Positions 44,423 through 56,141 of a stretch of 64,000 nucleotides of DNA are shown one piece after another. A program made the translations under genes and the position numbers. Positions within the stretch are counted from its first letter, which is position 1. Every line of letters starts with the position of its first letter. This DNA comes from Glebionis coronaria (lineage: Eukaryota; Streptophyta; Magnoliopsida; Asterales; Asteraceae): the NCBI GenBank assembly GCA_025667525.1, contig CM046874.1:278874380-278938379 (forward strand). The letters are read 5' to 3'. The notes under the pieces are model-generated. The model had not been told where the DNA came from. It saw only the letters and a list, made by a program, of their open reading frames with translations, and made no database searches.

Positions 44423-45011
44423 TGTTGGGTCAAAAAGTTGATGTGGCAGAAACTCAAAAACGAAGAAAACATGAAGACATTTGTTCAGGCGTTGACAAGA
44501 GCAAATCAGGCGTTGTCAAGAGCAAATCAAGCGTTGACAGAAGTCAACATTGACAAGCATTGTCATGTGCAATCCAAGCATTGTCACATGCAATCCAAGC
44601 ATTGACAGAAACGTAGACAAGTGTTGTTGGAAGCTTCTATTTAGATAAGTATGCAGAATATATTCTGTATATGTTTATTTGAATAGAAGATATACATGTT
44701 TATTTGATATTATCTCTTGTAAACCATATTCCTTACACTATAAAAGGAACCAAGGGTATTAGGTTTATTCATATCATTCATTCACAATATAAACCTAAAA
44801 GCGTGTGTCGACTAGACGTGGGATTCAATGTATACACGTCTAGTGGTTGTTTGTTATTAATATAATGAACAATCCTTTTGTTTTAATTCATGTGTTTTGT
44901 GCCTAAACACCTTGTTTAATGTGTCGTGTTCTAATTCTGCTTTGATTATCTAATCATATGAACATGATGCATTCCTAGTAGCTAAAAGATTCGAGGAAAC
45001 CAAGGTTTCCA
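44423..45011 (+). repeat. 3' LTR of element F, copy 1
   Basis: 589 bp, same start (TGTTGGGTC) and end (GGTTTCCA) as the 5' LTR, eight substitutions apart, no indels. The frame 44333-44605 runs from the interior into the LTR's 21-bp array and is not considered a gene. Confidence 0.88.
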
Positions 45012-46077
45012 CAAATATCTTATTGTATGTTAAACTGGCTTATGTCCTTCGTTAAAGTTGCTCAAACATAGCTACATAGTAGATCTGGAGCTTTTGAAGC
45101 TTATTGGAGAAAGTCAAAAAGTCAAAGTTGCTTAAAAATAAGCTGATTTAGATTTTAAGCTTGAACTGCTTATTTAGTGATTGATTTTCAAATCTAGAAA
45201 ACATTCCATTAGCTTTGTCAGCTTTTTAGTTAATATAGAAAGAATCAGCTCTTAGAATAAGCTAGATAAGAAGAAACAACTTTTTGTGCTTATTTGAAAA
45301 TCAGTTTTAGAGTTTGAGATTATTACAAAAGCTGTAATTGATTTTCCCTAGCTTATTTTGGATTTGAAATCTTTTGCAAGTCGTTTGAACTTATTTGGTC
45401 CAGTATTAAGCTAGATATCAGCTTATTCTTATTAAGCCTTTTTTAGGTTTATTGTTTGTGTTATTTGGAATCTGGTCCTTGTGCTTTGTTGAGCTTCTGT
45501 TTATTTCACGTTTAGGTAATTGCATCTTAGTCCTTAATCTTTCATTCTTATTTTTAAAAGGCCCAAATATACTCTGAGTTGGGTAGTTTAGTGGGCCAGT
45601 TTGGGCTTGGGTTATATTCGGTTTAAATTGCTTTCGGGCTAAGTTTTGGGCTGGGCTAGTTAAGTTTTGAATCCGGTTTTATATAAGTTTCATATTTCAA
45701 ATTTAACTTTTCATTTTAATTAATTAAAAATAGTTTTATTAAATATAAAAAATATTAAAAAAATTCTAAAAATAATAAAAAAAAATTAATCTTTTGGTAT
45801 TTTACATTTTAAGTTTGGTGTATTTTTGTGTTTTGCATTTTAATAGCTTATTACTTGCATTTAATATTCCATTTCGTTCTTTATTTACTTGTACTTTGTT
45901 CTTTAATTGTAGTACGTGCAATTTTTTTTTTAGATTAGTAAGTATTTTTACATATATAATATTTTACATTTTTAAGTGTTTGTATTAATTAAAAATAGAT
46001 TACCAAACAAGTATTATTAACCAAAAATGATAAATCTTGTGATAAATTGGATATCATTTCGAGTCGGTCAAGGAAAA

Positions 46078-46545
46078 TGAGCATTAATCTCATACACTTA
46101 AATTGGCTACATTATGTCCAAAACTCTCCGGTTGTTTCAAGAGAAATTGTTCAAGTGAAGTCTCATTCTAAACAAGAAGAAAGTCCACAAATCATTGAAC
46201 CCTTGTCTATTGAACATCCCCCAGTAAACACTGGAGACAGTCCAATTCCATGTCATGGACATCCTAGTTCTAGCTCTTACCATGTTCCCAGTTCTTACTC
46301 ACCAGCTCCACAAAAGTCTTGGACTAAAAATAGTAACATTCAGCTGGTGAACATAGTAGGAAATCTTGGAGAAGGTAGACTTACTAGATCTATGGCTAAA
46401 AAGCTAAGTGCTGCTTCACCTGGAGAATGTCTCTATGCAGATTTTCTATCAGAAATTGAACCTACAAAGATTTCTGATGCACTCTCTCACCTTGGATGGG
46501 TAGATGCCATGCAAGAGGAACTTAATCAATTTGAAAGAAATAATG
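46078..46545 (+). pseudogene. copia pol fragment (integrase-RT linker), copy 1
   Basis: The reading QEESPQIIEPLSIEHPP, SSYHVPSSYSPAPQKSW, NIVGNLGEGRLTRSMAKKL, CLYADFLSEIEPTKISDAL, HLGWVDAMQEELNQFERNNV is the stretch between integrase and reverse transcriptase of a copia polyprotein, ending at the first reverse-transcriptase motif. It breaks off abruptly, with unrelated sequence on both sides. It is a different copia family from A and G. A truncated relic in the flank of element C. Confidence 0.82.
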
Positions 46546-47602
46546 TAAAACCCGCATTAAAATACTATGAACAGTACACATGAACAGTGAATACATGAAA
46601 ATACGGTAAAATTAAAACTTTTCATTTATAATATAATTCACGTGTCACGATATTTAATAACATGTAATTACGTATATGTATTATAAATGTGTTAAGTCCA
46701 CGACATATAAAATCATGATAATTAAACATGTATGAACACGTAAATATTTAACTTAGAAAAACTTCGGGTTTGTCCTTGGTGGACATGTATGCCACGACAA
46801 AAGAGAAAGAACAAGACAAGATTGGGCCTTTTGGCCCATGACCCATTTAAAACCAATAATACACAAAACCCTAGGGAACTTCCTCATAATTTTTAGGTTA
46901 AACAAAAACAAAGGAACCCTACCCCTAGGGATATTCGGCCGCGACAACACAAGGAGGAAAACAAGAGGATTTTTGGGTTTTGATTCAAGAAAAGTTCGTG
47001 TTTGTGTTCGTGTTTCTTAATTCCAAACAACCACGCATTCGGTATAATCATACACCTTTCTTTTTCCTTCTTTTTACTTTTCTTTTATGATTTCATGTAT
47101 TAAAATCAAGAAAACAAAATCATAAAAACATGTTAATTTAATCAAGGTTATCAATAAGGGGGTGTTTGGTTCGGGTTTTGGTTTGGCCGAGACACCACCG
47201 AGAGCCAAAGGGCTCTCGGCTTGTTGTCATCACCACCACCGAGACCACAAGGGATCTCGGCTTGGTCGGGTTGGGCCTGGACGAAGGCAAGGGACCCCGA
47301 CTCGAGGTCGGGGTATGGTTTGGGTTTGTATCGAGTGCCAACCGAGACCAATAGGGTGTCGGTGGGGATTTTGTGTTAACAGTGGGAACGAAACAACAAA
47401 ACAGGGGGAACCAGTGGGAACCAGCAACAACCAATGTCAACCAGGCTCCGCAGTGGCAGTCGTGGCTCGATAATGGGAACCGAAGGCCACCAGTGGCAAC
47501 CGGCTAGCCGGTCTAACCACTGGTAGGGCTGTTTGGCTCGGCTTGTTAGAGATACGCAGGTTCGGGCTCGGTTTAATTTTAAAACACGGGTTCGGGTTCG
47601 AG
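46546..47602. other. right flank of C, copy 1: AT-rich stretch, then GC-rich hairpin island
   Basis: No gene recognised. 46546-47150 is AT-rich, with CAAAACCCTAGGG and TTCGGCCGCGACAAC stretches that resemble relic LTR leader sequence. From about 47158 the composition turns GC-rich (GGGGGTGTTTGGTTCGGG...). It holds three hairpins: 47198-47219 (9-bp stem), 47239-47260 (6-bp stem) and 47294-47314 (8-bp stem). Overlapping open frames on both strands here (47138-47473) reflect the composition and lack domains. Confidence 0.55.
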
Positions 47603-48280
47603 AAAATGAAGAGAAGACCATAATTTCAAGATTGTCTCGCAAGATTTGAAGTTTGAAGTACATGCCAAATATCGGTCAGAGAAAGGTCTCAAATCGTGAA
47701 ACGAGTTATGCCAAGATATGAACTCTATGAGATTTTGAGAAGCTGTTTTAAAAGATTTTTTCCTTTAGCTAACTATTGAGTAAATCGTCCTACTTTATTT
47801 TTGGCCTTAATAAATTATCGAAATAAGTAAGAAATGCATCCTTTGTGATCATTGAAGGCAAAAAATACAATACAAGAGATACACCATAGGAATAAGGGGG
47901 TCTAAGTGAATAATTAAACTACATGAGTAAGTGTTAGCTTTACTAACTTATAATAACAATGATCTCGTTTTTACGCTTGGTATGGGGAACGTGAAACTTG
48001 AGGGTGATAAATATTCATGACACCAAAGCCCTAATTTAAGTCTTAGAATTCTTTACGAGTTTCTTCCATCAAACAATTTCAAAGTTAATGAATCAAATAG
48101 AAATTGTTATATCCTTTATAAAGTTTTGATCTTTTCATCGTTGTTAAGTTTCTTTTTTTATAGTAGTAATAATATATCGTAATAAAGGCCAAGATGGGTT
48201 AATTATGATGAAAAATATAAATTTGCTCTTTAAAATCGTGCATTGCATGGAGACATTGAAATGGTCAAGTGTAGGGGAAT

Positions 48281-51200
48281 TTAATAAATGTGAAAACACT
48301 TATCCCTTTACCACTTAAGACAATGAAAAACAAGACCTAAATGTGTATTTAATATCTTAAAAGTCGGAATTACGCGTGGTTTTGTGTTTTAATGTGAAAC
48401 AGGTAAAAAATATCATAAATGAAGAAAACACGGGATTTCATGGACTTTTATCAAAGAAAAAGTCAAAGTCAAAGTCAAAGGACCAAAAGTGCAAAAGTTT
48501 GGAAGTCAAAGGGCCTTGATATAAGATATATTGAAGACAAGGACCAAAAATGAAGAATTTTAAAATTAAAGGACTAAATATTCCAAGTTGCAAAGTTCTT
48601 ACTAAACCTAGCAAAATGGACCAATAGAAATCAAGAGAAAGGCCTCACACGGATTCAGATCCGGTTTAACACTTTTTAGCCAATAGAATTGCAAGAAAAA
48701 AGATCACATGGATCACCACATCACCCCACTTTTTCAGAGCCAGTCAGCAAAAAAGAGCCAATAAGAGTGTGACACGTGTCACTCTCATAACTCATCACTT
48801 TCAACAAACGGGGAAGGAGCTAGAGGCCATTGCAGAAGACGAGTTCAACATGAAACTTGCTCGTCTTGGAAAGACGAATCCAATGGTACCAATCTCATGC
48901 CTTGTTGTTTACCCAATCAAAACACCCAATTCATGCCCAAACCCTAACACACGTGTCCAAGTTTAATTGGGCACTTTGGCTGTCACAACTGACACGCCCG
49001 TCACCTCATACATTCCTTACGTCACCCACACGCAAACCCACCTACCCTCACTCTCTCTCACTCCATATAAATACCCCCACGCTCCTCACACCTCTCATAC
49101 CCCTTTTCAAGCTTTAATTTTAGCTTTATTTTCTCTAAATTTAGCTAAAATATGTAGTTAGTTTAGTCTTTGTAATCTCCTTTCGAAGTTGTACTCGAAT
49201 TCACAGTTATTAATAAAATTCCAGTTTATGTTACAATTCATCTGCCGTCTCCGAATTTCTAGCCCTCTCTAGTGTTTGAATTGTTAATTTTGTTGTTGAA
49301 TCGTGTTATAGAGCTTAGTTGTAAGCTCTAGGAACTTGTTTGATGTTGTTTGGTTAGGATTTGAAGATTTGCAGATTTTTGGAGGGAAATTTGTTTTTAA
49401 ATCACACAGATCATGATTCTGTGTGATTTTGTGGTTGATTTGTGTTGAAAGAAGTTAGAGTAGGTTAGTGGAGTTAGGATTCGGCTTGATCTTCATCAAA
49501 GGAGGCCTGGATGTTTGGTAATCTCTTATTTCAGTTTTTAGGCAAAAACTAGGTTATGTGATCCGCTATGTTCTTGTATTTTGGTTAAGTTTGCTTGCTC
49601 AGATCTGGTTATTGTGTGTTGTTTTAGTTGTTTGAATACTTGTGCTCATCACTAGATCTAGCAATTGCTTCATTAAATATGCTTAAATCAACCTTAAGGA
49701 TTGTTTGGATTGAGGATTTTTGATTTTTTGTTTGAGGCTTGTGTTATGAATTTGTATACATCAGTTTAGACTTCATATTAGCACCTAGAAACAGTCAAAC
49801 TTTTGGTATAATACAAAGTCAAACAGTTTTTTACTTGCAAATTGGTTCAAGTTTTCTATCATAAAATATTGCTCATTAGTCATCTTGCAATCTTAATAAA
49901 TCCTTCATTAATCTGTGTTAGAGTTTAAATTTTGGTTTTTTCAATAGCTTATAGGTCACTTAATAAGTTTCTAGCTATTTGTTAAGCCTAATAACACATA
50001 GATAAGTCCAGATTTGAGATCAAAAGTAGCTGTTCATTATAGTTTAAACTGTTAGCTTATTTGATATTCAAAATAGTGTTGGGTCAAAAAGTTGATGTGG
50101 CAGAAACTCAAAAACGAAGAAAACATGAAGACATTTGTTCAGGCGTTGACAAGAGCAAATCAGGCGTTGTCAAGAGCAAATCAAGCGTTGACAGAAGTCA
50201 ACATTGACAAGCATTGTCATGTCTAATCCAAGCATTGTCACATGCAATCCAAGCATTGACAGAAACGTAGACAAGTGTTGTTGGAAGCTTCTATTTAGAT
50301 AAGTATGCAGATTATATTCTGTATATGTTTATTTGAATAGAAGATATACATGTTTATTTGATATTATCTCTTGTAAACCCTATTCCTTACACTATAAAAG
50401 GAACCAAGGGTATTAGGTTTATTCATATCATTCATTCACAATGTAAACCTAAAAGCGTGTGTCGACTAGACGTAGGATTCAATGTATACACGTCTAGTGC
50501 TTGTTTGTTATTAATATAATGAACAATCCTTTTGTTTTAATTCATGTGTTTTGTGCCTAAACACCTTGTTTAATGTGTCGTGTTCTAATTCCGCTTTGAT
50601 TATCTAATCATATGAACATGATGCATTCCTAGTAGCTAAAAGATTCAAGGAAACCAAGGTTTCCATAGTTGGTATCAGAGCCTCGTGGCTCGTGATGCTA
50701 GGACCAACAAGGTTTTCTTGTATTGAGAAAAGAAGAAAAATCCGTCTAGGGTTTTTCTAGACGTTTTTGTGTGCGCAGCAGTATTCAGAAGGCCATAACT
50801 TTTTATTGAACCGTTGGATCGCCACGAAATTTTTTGTGTGTGTTCTACACACATATATCTAGATATCCACCAGAGGGATTTGTCGAGATCTATTACCAAT
50901 AAAAAGTTATTGAGCATCAAAGTCAGTAGTGGTCATATGCTGTTTTCTGTGAACAGTAATAGTAAAAATGCGATTTCTCCTTCGTTAACCGTTCGATCAT
51001 CGTAAAATTCGATCTGTAGGTTCTTGACACTTGTGTCTAGGATCTCACCGAAGGGATCTTAGATCTGAGCTCTCATGAAGAAGATATTCGATGTCAAAGT
51101 TCACTACAGTTTATGGTTTTCACATAAAATCATGATTTAGGGTTTATAAAACCCTAGATCTATTACCCGCTGACATGTGTTATTTAGACGCTGATAGATG

Positions 51201-53684
51201 TTGGTGTGATACTGATAGATGTTGGTGTGACGCTGACAAGGCATGGATGAGACGCTGATGGCCAGGCGCTGACAGGTACAAATTTGGCGCTGACAGGAAT
51301 AAGTTAAGCGCTGTTGGGAAGCGCTGACACTTGTTGTCCGATATATACATTTTCAAACGCTAACAAGTGTTGTCCGATATTGGACAACACACAGTGTTGA
51401 TATCTTGGATAAAGGAAGATGTTGGACAACAAAGGAATAGCTGCTGTTTGGAAAATTGATACGATTTTAGCACACAAAAAGAGATATTTACACGCAAAGG
51501 TACATGGAATCTCCGTTTTTATTTAGAATATCAAGTTGATATTAATGGCTCGGATATTTTTACAAGGGGTCAATGATTTTTCTAAGTTAGCACCAATTAG
51601 CGAAGTATTATTGGAGTAATGTTTATTATGTAATTGGGATAGCCTTGTGAAAGAGTTATTCACTAACAACTTTTACATATGAAGATATTGGTTCATTAAG
51701 ACTTGTCATGAAGAGGTGTTGGCTTAAGGGGAAGAATTCTTATGGTAAGTTTGATGATTGAAGAAGATTTTCGCGAGTTTGTGTTCTATCATATCTTAAA
51801 GACGTGCACTTCCAGTCATTGCTTTTTAAGATAACTTGTTCGTGCTTTAAATGTTTGGTGACGAAGACTTGTCATAACACTTGAAGGAGTTACATTATCG
51901 TGCTCAGTGTCTCACAAAGGATGAGAATATTGACAAGGGATCGAGGTCTACTTATATTTTCTCTATTTGGTATAAGTTCTTCATCACATGGATAGTACAA
52001 GACATGGAACACAAGGTAAGGTTATTCTACCTCTACATCAAGAATATTATATTTATTTTTCTTCAAGGTCATTACATAGAGCCTATATTTGGAGAATCTT
52101 CAAGATTGCGTACATTATTTACTTCCCTGTTGATGTGACAAAAAGGGGAAGACATACATGCTACAATTGAGGGGAAGCAATTTGAAGATGATGTACAACT
52201 TAAAAGAGATACACAAAGAGTTTTGCCGACAACAACTAGGGGAAGATTGTTGGGTCAAAAAGTTGATGTGGCAGAAACTCAAAAATGAAGAAAACATGAA
52301 GACATTTGTTCAGGCGTTGACAAGAGCAAATCAGGCGTTGTCAAGAGCAAATCAAGCGTTGACAGAAGTCAACATTGACAAGCATTGTCATGTGCAATCC
52401 AAGCATTGTCACATGCAATCCAAGCATTGACAGAAACGTAGACAAGTGTTGTTGGAAGCTTCTATTTAGATAAGTATGCAGAATATATTCTGTATATGTT
52501 TATTTGAATAGAAGATATACATGTTTATTTGATATTATCTCTTGTAAACCATATTCCTTACACTATAAAAGGAACCAAGGGTATTAGGTTTATTCATATC
52601 ATTCATTCACAATATAAACCTAAAAGCGTGTGTCGACTAGACGTGGGATTCAATGTATACACGTCTAGTGGTTGTTTGTTATTAATATAATGAACAATCC
52701 TTTTGTTTTAATTCATGTGTTTTGTGCCTAAACACCTTGTTTAATGTGTCGTGTTCTAATTCTACTTTGATTATCTAATCATATGAACATGATGCATTCC
52801 TAGTAGCTAAAAGATTCGAGGAAACCAAGGTTTCCACAAATATCTTATTGTATGTTAAACTGGCTTATGTCCTTCGTTAAAGTTGCTCAAACATAGCTAC
52901 ATAGTAGATCTGGAGCTTTTGAAGCTTATTGGAGAAAGTCAAAAAGTCAAAGTTGCTTAAAAATAAGCTGATTTAGATTTTAAGCTTGAACTGCTTATTT
53001 AGTGATTGATTTTCAAATCTAGAAAACATTCCATTAGCTTTGTCAGCTTTTTAGTTAATATAGAAAGAATCAGCTCTTAGAATAAGCTAGATAAGAAGAA
53101 ACAACTTTTTGTGCTTATTTGAAAATCAGTTTTAGAGTTTGAGATTATTACAAAAGCTGTAATTGATTTTCCCTAGCTTATTTTGGATTTGAAATCTTTT
53201 GCAAGTCGTTTGAACTTATTTGGTCCAGTATTAAGCTAGATATCAGCTTATTCTTATTAAGCCTTTTTTAGGTTTATTGTTTGTGTTATTTGGAATCTGG
53301 TCCTTGTGCTTTGTTGAGCTTCTGTTTATTTCACGTTTAGGTAATTGCATCTTAGTCCTTAATCTTTCATTCTTATTTTTAAAAGGCCCAAATATACTCT
53401 GAGTTGGGTAGTTTAGTGGGCCAGTTTGGGCTTGGGTTATATTCGGTTTAAATTGCTTTCGGGCTAAGTTTTGGGCTGGGCTAGTTAAGTTTTGAATCCG
53501 GTTTTATATAAGTTTCATATTTCAAATTTAACTTTTCATTTTAATTAATTAAAAATAGTTTTATTAAATATAAAAAATATTAAAAAAATTCTAAAAATAA
53601 TAAAAAAAAATTAATCTTTTGGTATTTTACATTTTAAGTTTGGTGTATTTTTGTGTTTTGCATTTTAATAGCTTATTACTTGCA
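48281..53684 (+). repeat. 3' LTR of element C, copy 2, interrupted by element F copy 2
   Basis: Copy of 40462-45859 in the second duplication unit, with the same F insertion at the same place and TATAAATA at 49066-49073. The shared F site shows that F inserted before the block was duplicated. Confidence 0.88.
50077..52836 (+). mobile_element. Element F, copy 2
   Basis: LTRs 50077-50665 and 52248-52836, primer site TGGTATCAGAGCC at 50670-50682, the same interior repeats and the same flanks as copy 1. Differences from copy 1 are few: for example, one base in the 5' LTR near 50312, three in the first 330 bp of the interior, and two in the 3' LTR. It arose by duplication of the surrounding block, not by a second insertion. 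Confidence 0.9.
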
Positions 53685-53904
53685 TTTAATATTCCATTTC
53701 GTTCTTTATTTACTTGTACTTTGTTCTTTAATTGTAGTACGTGCAATTTTTTTTTTAGATTAGTAAGTATTTTTACATATATAATATTTTTACATTTTTA
53801 AGTGTTTGTATTAATTAAAAATAGATTACCAAACAAGTATTATTAACCAAAAATGATAAATCTTGTGATAAATTGGATATCAATTCGAGTCGAGTCAAGG
53901 AAAA

Positions 53905-54372
53905 TGAGCATTAATCTCATACACTTAAATTGGCTACATTATGTCCAAAACTCTCCGGTTGTTTCAAGAGAAATTGTTCAAGTGAAGTCTCATTCTAAAC
54001 AAGAAGAAAGTCCACAAATCATTGAACCCTTGTCTATTGAACATCCCCCAGTAAACACTGGAGACAGTCCAATTCCATGTCATGGACATCCTAGTTCTAG
54101 CTCTTACCATGTTCCCAGTTCTTACTCACCAGCTCCACAAAAGTCTTGGACTAAAAATAGTAACATTCAGCTGGTGAACATAGTAGGAAATCTTGGAGAA
54201 GGTAGACTTACTAGATCTATGGCTAAAAAGCTAAGTGCTGCTTCACCTGGAGAATGTCTCTATGCAGATTTTCTATCAGAAATTGAACCTACAAAGATTT
54301 CTGATGCACTCTCTCACCTTGGATGGGTAGATGCCATGCAAGAGGAACTTAATCAATTTGAAAGAAATAATG
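53905..54372 (+). pseudogene. copia pol fragment (integrase-RT linker), copy 2
   Basis: Same relic as 46078-46545 with the same protein reading (EGRLTRSMAKKLSAASPGE, GWVDAMQEELNQFERNNV). It is in the second duplication unit. The frame can be extended upstream to 53853 here because of a small indel relative to copy 1, but that extension has no homology. Confidence 0.82.
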
Positions 54373-55451
54373 TAAAACCCGCATTAAAATACTATGAACA
54401 GTACACATGAACAGTGAATACATGAAAATACGGTAAAATTAAAACTTTTCATTTATAATATAATTCACGTGTCACGATATTTAATAACATGTAATTACGT
54501 ATATATATTATAAATGTGTTAAGTCCACGACATATAAAATCATGATAATTAAACATGTATGAACACGTAAATATTTAACTTAGAAAAACTTCGGGTTTGT
54601 CCTTGGTGGACATGTATGCCACGACCAAAGAGAAAGAACAAGACAAGATTGGGCCTTTTGGCCCATGACCCATTTAAAACCAATAATACACAAAACCCTA
54701 GGGAACTTCCTCATAATTTTTAGGTTAAACAAAAACAAAGGAACCCTACCCCTAGGAATATTCGGCCGCGACAACACAAGGAGGAAAACAAGAGGATTTT
54801 TGGGTTTTGATTCAAGAAAAGTTCGTGTTTGTGTTCGTGTTTCTTAATTCCAAACAACCACGCATTCGGTATAATCATACACCTTTCTTTTTCCTTCTTT
54901 TTACTTTTCTTTTATGATTTCATGTCTTAAAATCAAGAAAACAAAATCATAAAAACATGTTAATTTAATCAAGGTTATCAATAAGGGGGTGTTTGGTTCG
55001 GGTTTTGGTTTGGCCGAGACACCACCGAGAGCCAAAGGGCTCTCGGCTTGTTGTCATCACCACCACCGAGACCACAAGGGATCTCGGCTTGGTCGGGTTG
55101 GGCTCGGACGAAGGCAAGGGACCCCGACTCGAGGTCGGGGTATGGTTTGGGTTTGTATCGAGTGCCAACCGAGACCAATAGGGTGTCGGTGGGGATTTTG
55201 TGTTAACAGTGGGAACGAAACAACAAAACAGGGGGAACCAGTGGGAACCAGCAACAACCGATGTCAACCGGGCTCCGCAGTGGCAGTCGTGGCTCGATAA
55301 TGGGAACCGAAGGCCACCAGTGGCAACCGGCTAGCCGGTCTAACCACTGGTAGGGCTGTTTGGCTCGGCTTGTTAGAGATACGCAGGTTCGGGCTCGGTT
55401 TAATTTTAAAACACGGGTTCGGGTTCGAGAAATTATTAAAATTAGAAAATA
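54373..55451. other. right flank of C, copy 2, up to element G
   Basis: Copy of the AT-rich stretch and GC-rich hairpin island of 46546-47602. The hairpins are conserved (9-bp stem near 55025-55046). It ends at 55430; 55431-55451 is a short AT-rich piece directly before the LTR of element G. No gene seen. Confidence 0.55.
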
Positions 55452-55844
55452 TGTTGTAAGCCTCAAAATATTGAGTCAAACAAGAATGCTCGGTCATAAG
55501 TTTATTATGTATCGTATATTAGAACGTTGTAATAGGTAGTAAATTAGTCGTGTTATACGGGCTTAACTTTAGGCTAAAGTTCATTCATAAGTAACTAAAG
55601 CCCAAAAGGAAAGCCCGACCCATTAGAATATAGTCCATAAACAATCCCGCATGTGGGTGGACTATATATACCCTTCCTAGCATGTTAGGAAGGGTGTTGG
55701 TCATTTGTTAATTTCTCTCTCTAATCTAATCCTCCAAAAGTTCCAACCACACTCTCTACTTTCTCTCACTACTTTCTCTCTCTAGAAATCTTCCATCTTT
55801 TATCTACCTTTCTTGTTTAATCATCTAAAAAATATGGGACAACA
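55452..55844 (+). repeat. 5' LTR of element G (393 bp)
   Basis: Starts TGTTGTAAGCC and ends GGGACAACA, followed two bases later by the primer site. TATATATA at about 55663-55670 is the promoter box; CT-rich tracts follow. It is related to the LTR of element A but clearly diverged. Confidence 0.88.
55663..55694 (+). promoter_or_regulatory. TATA box and adjoining 9-bp hairpin in LTR of element G
   Basis: TATATATA is directly followed by CCCTTCCTA (55671-55679), a 6-base loop, and TAGGAAGGG (55686-55694), then TGTTGGTCATTT. The same layout with a different stem sequence is in element A's LTR (3691-3720). Confidence 0.75.
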
Positions 55845-55846
55845 AT

Positions 55847-55854
55847 TGGTATCA
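55847..55854 (+). other. primer-binding site of element G (tRNA-Met type, partial)
   Basis: TGGTATCA matches the first eight bases of the usual initiator tRNA-Met site; the following bases (TTCGCC) do not match. It is placed two bases after the LTR end. Confidence 0.7.
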
Positions 55855-56141
55855 TTCGCCACGGGGTAGATACGTGATTGGTTTTGGTTTTCATATTGAA
55901 TTCGTGTGGTTTTCTTCCTAAATAGCTCGAATCATCAAAACATTTTGCATTTTCGTGGTGTTAGTGAGTAGACAAATCAACTACATAGGCGTGGTAGTGA
56001 TTTAGGTTACTTAGATTGGTTAAAAACGCGAAATTTTGTGGTGTTTGGCTTCTTTTTAGGGTTGAAATATCGAATTTCATAAAGTTCTTCCAAGATCCTA
56101 TTTTCTAGGGATTCTGCATTAATTTCGCAATTTTGTGATAC

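Larger units (their letters stand above)
42252..45011 (+). mobile_element. Element F, copy 1: short non-autonomous LTR retrotransposon
   Basis: Direct repeats of 589 bp (42252-42840 and 44423-45011) begin TGTTGGGTC. They flank a 1.6-kb interior with a tRNA-Met primer site (TGGTATCAGAGCC, 42845-42857) and a purine tract (AGGGGAAGA) before the second repeat. There are eight differences between the repeats (1.4%). The flanks AATAG and AATAT suggest a 5-bp target duplication with one mismatch if the element ends two bases later at 45013. No gag or pol frame is present, so movement would need proteins from another element. The primer site and LTR style suggest a copia parent; its size fits LARD/TRIM-like elements. 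Confidence 0.88.
6813..45859 (+). mobile_element. Element C: Athila-like Ty3/gypsy retrotransposon carrying nested insertions
   Basis: The two LTR copies (6813-9224 and 40462-45859) are homologous over about 2.4 kb. Between them lie gag, protease, reverse transcriptase, RNase H and integrase, in gypsy order, all on the + strand. Reverse transcriptase is split at 12944/36042 by element D, the 3' LTR at 42251/45012 by element F, and the first roughly 230 bp of the 5' LTR are cut off by element B. Without insertions the element would be about 13 kb with LTRs of about 2.65 kb. Athila affinity is inferred from the gag (ANNFELKTG, NGVPQVAIRLLLFPFSL), the DLGAS protease motif and the long 3' non-coding region. 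No env-like frame is seen. Confidence 0.85.
40462..45859 (+). repeat. 3' LTR of element C, copy 1, interrupted by element F
   Basis: Begins at TTAATAAATGTG right after GTGTAGGGGAATT; the expected TG start appears mutated. The two LTR parts 40462-42251 and 45012-45859 together make about 2.64 kb and align with 6813-9224. TATAAATA at 41241-41248 and the CT-rich tract before it mirror the 5' LTR. The right end is placed where similarity to the 5' LTR stops (...TTACTTGCA). Confidence 0.8.
39784..47602 (+). repeat. tandem segmental duplication, unit 1 (about 7.82 kb)
   Basis: This block recurs immediately downstream as 47603-55430 in the same orientation. I count about 25 differences by eye (substitutions and a few short indels), about 0.3%. 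It contains the last 0.7 kb of C's 3' non-coding DNA, C's 3' LTR with element F, a copia fragment, and a GC-rich right flank. The junction at 47600-47606 shows only 3-4 A residues of shared sequence. Confidence 0.95.
47603..55430 (+). repeat. tandem segmental duplication, unit 2 (about 7.83 kb)
   Basis: Second copy of 39784-47602, starting AAAATGAAGAGAAGACC and ending GGGTTCGAGAAA. Differences from unit 1 include an extra AGTCAA unit near 48470, a GTCGAGTC/GTCGGTC difference near 53886, and single-base changes inside both F LTRs. After 55433 the sequence is new and element G starts 20 bases later. Confidence 0.95.

Noticed and set aside
46078..46545. 178-codon frame considered as a host gene
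   Set aside because: Contains the copia integrase-RT linker and the first reverse-transcriptase motif, cut off abruptly.
47138..47663. Six overlapping frames of 60-103 codons on both strands
   Set aside because: Caused by GC-rich composition with few stops. No domain in any frame, and the same frames recur in the duplicate copy at 54965-55497 only because the block is duplicated.
48769..49161. Frames repeated at 7200-7465, 40944-41336 and 48769-49161 that looked like a small conserved gene family
   Set aside because: They are the same stretch of the LTR of element C in its three copies, around its promoter. Conservation comes from LTR copying and the recent duplication.
50077..52836. Second F copy considered as an independent insertion
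   Set aside because: It has the same position in C's LTR, same flanks and same LTR-specific mutations as the first copy, so it arose by block duplication.
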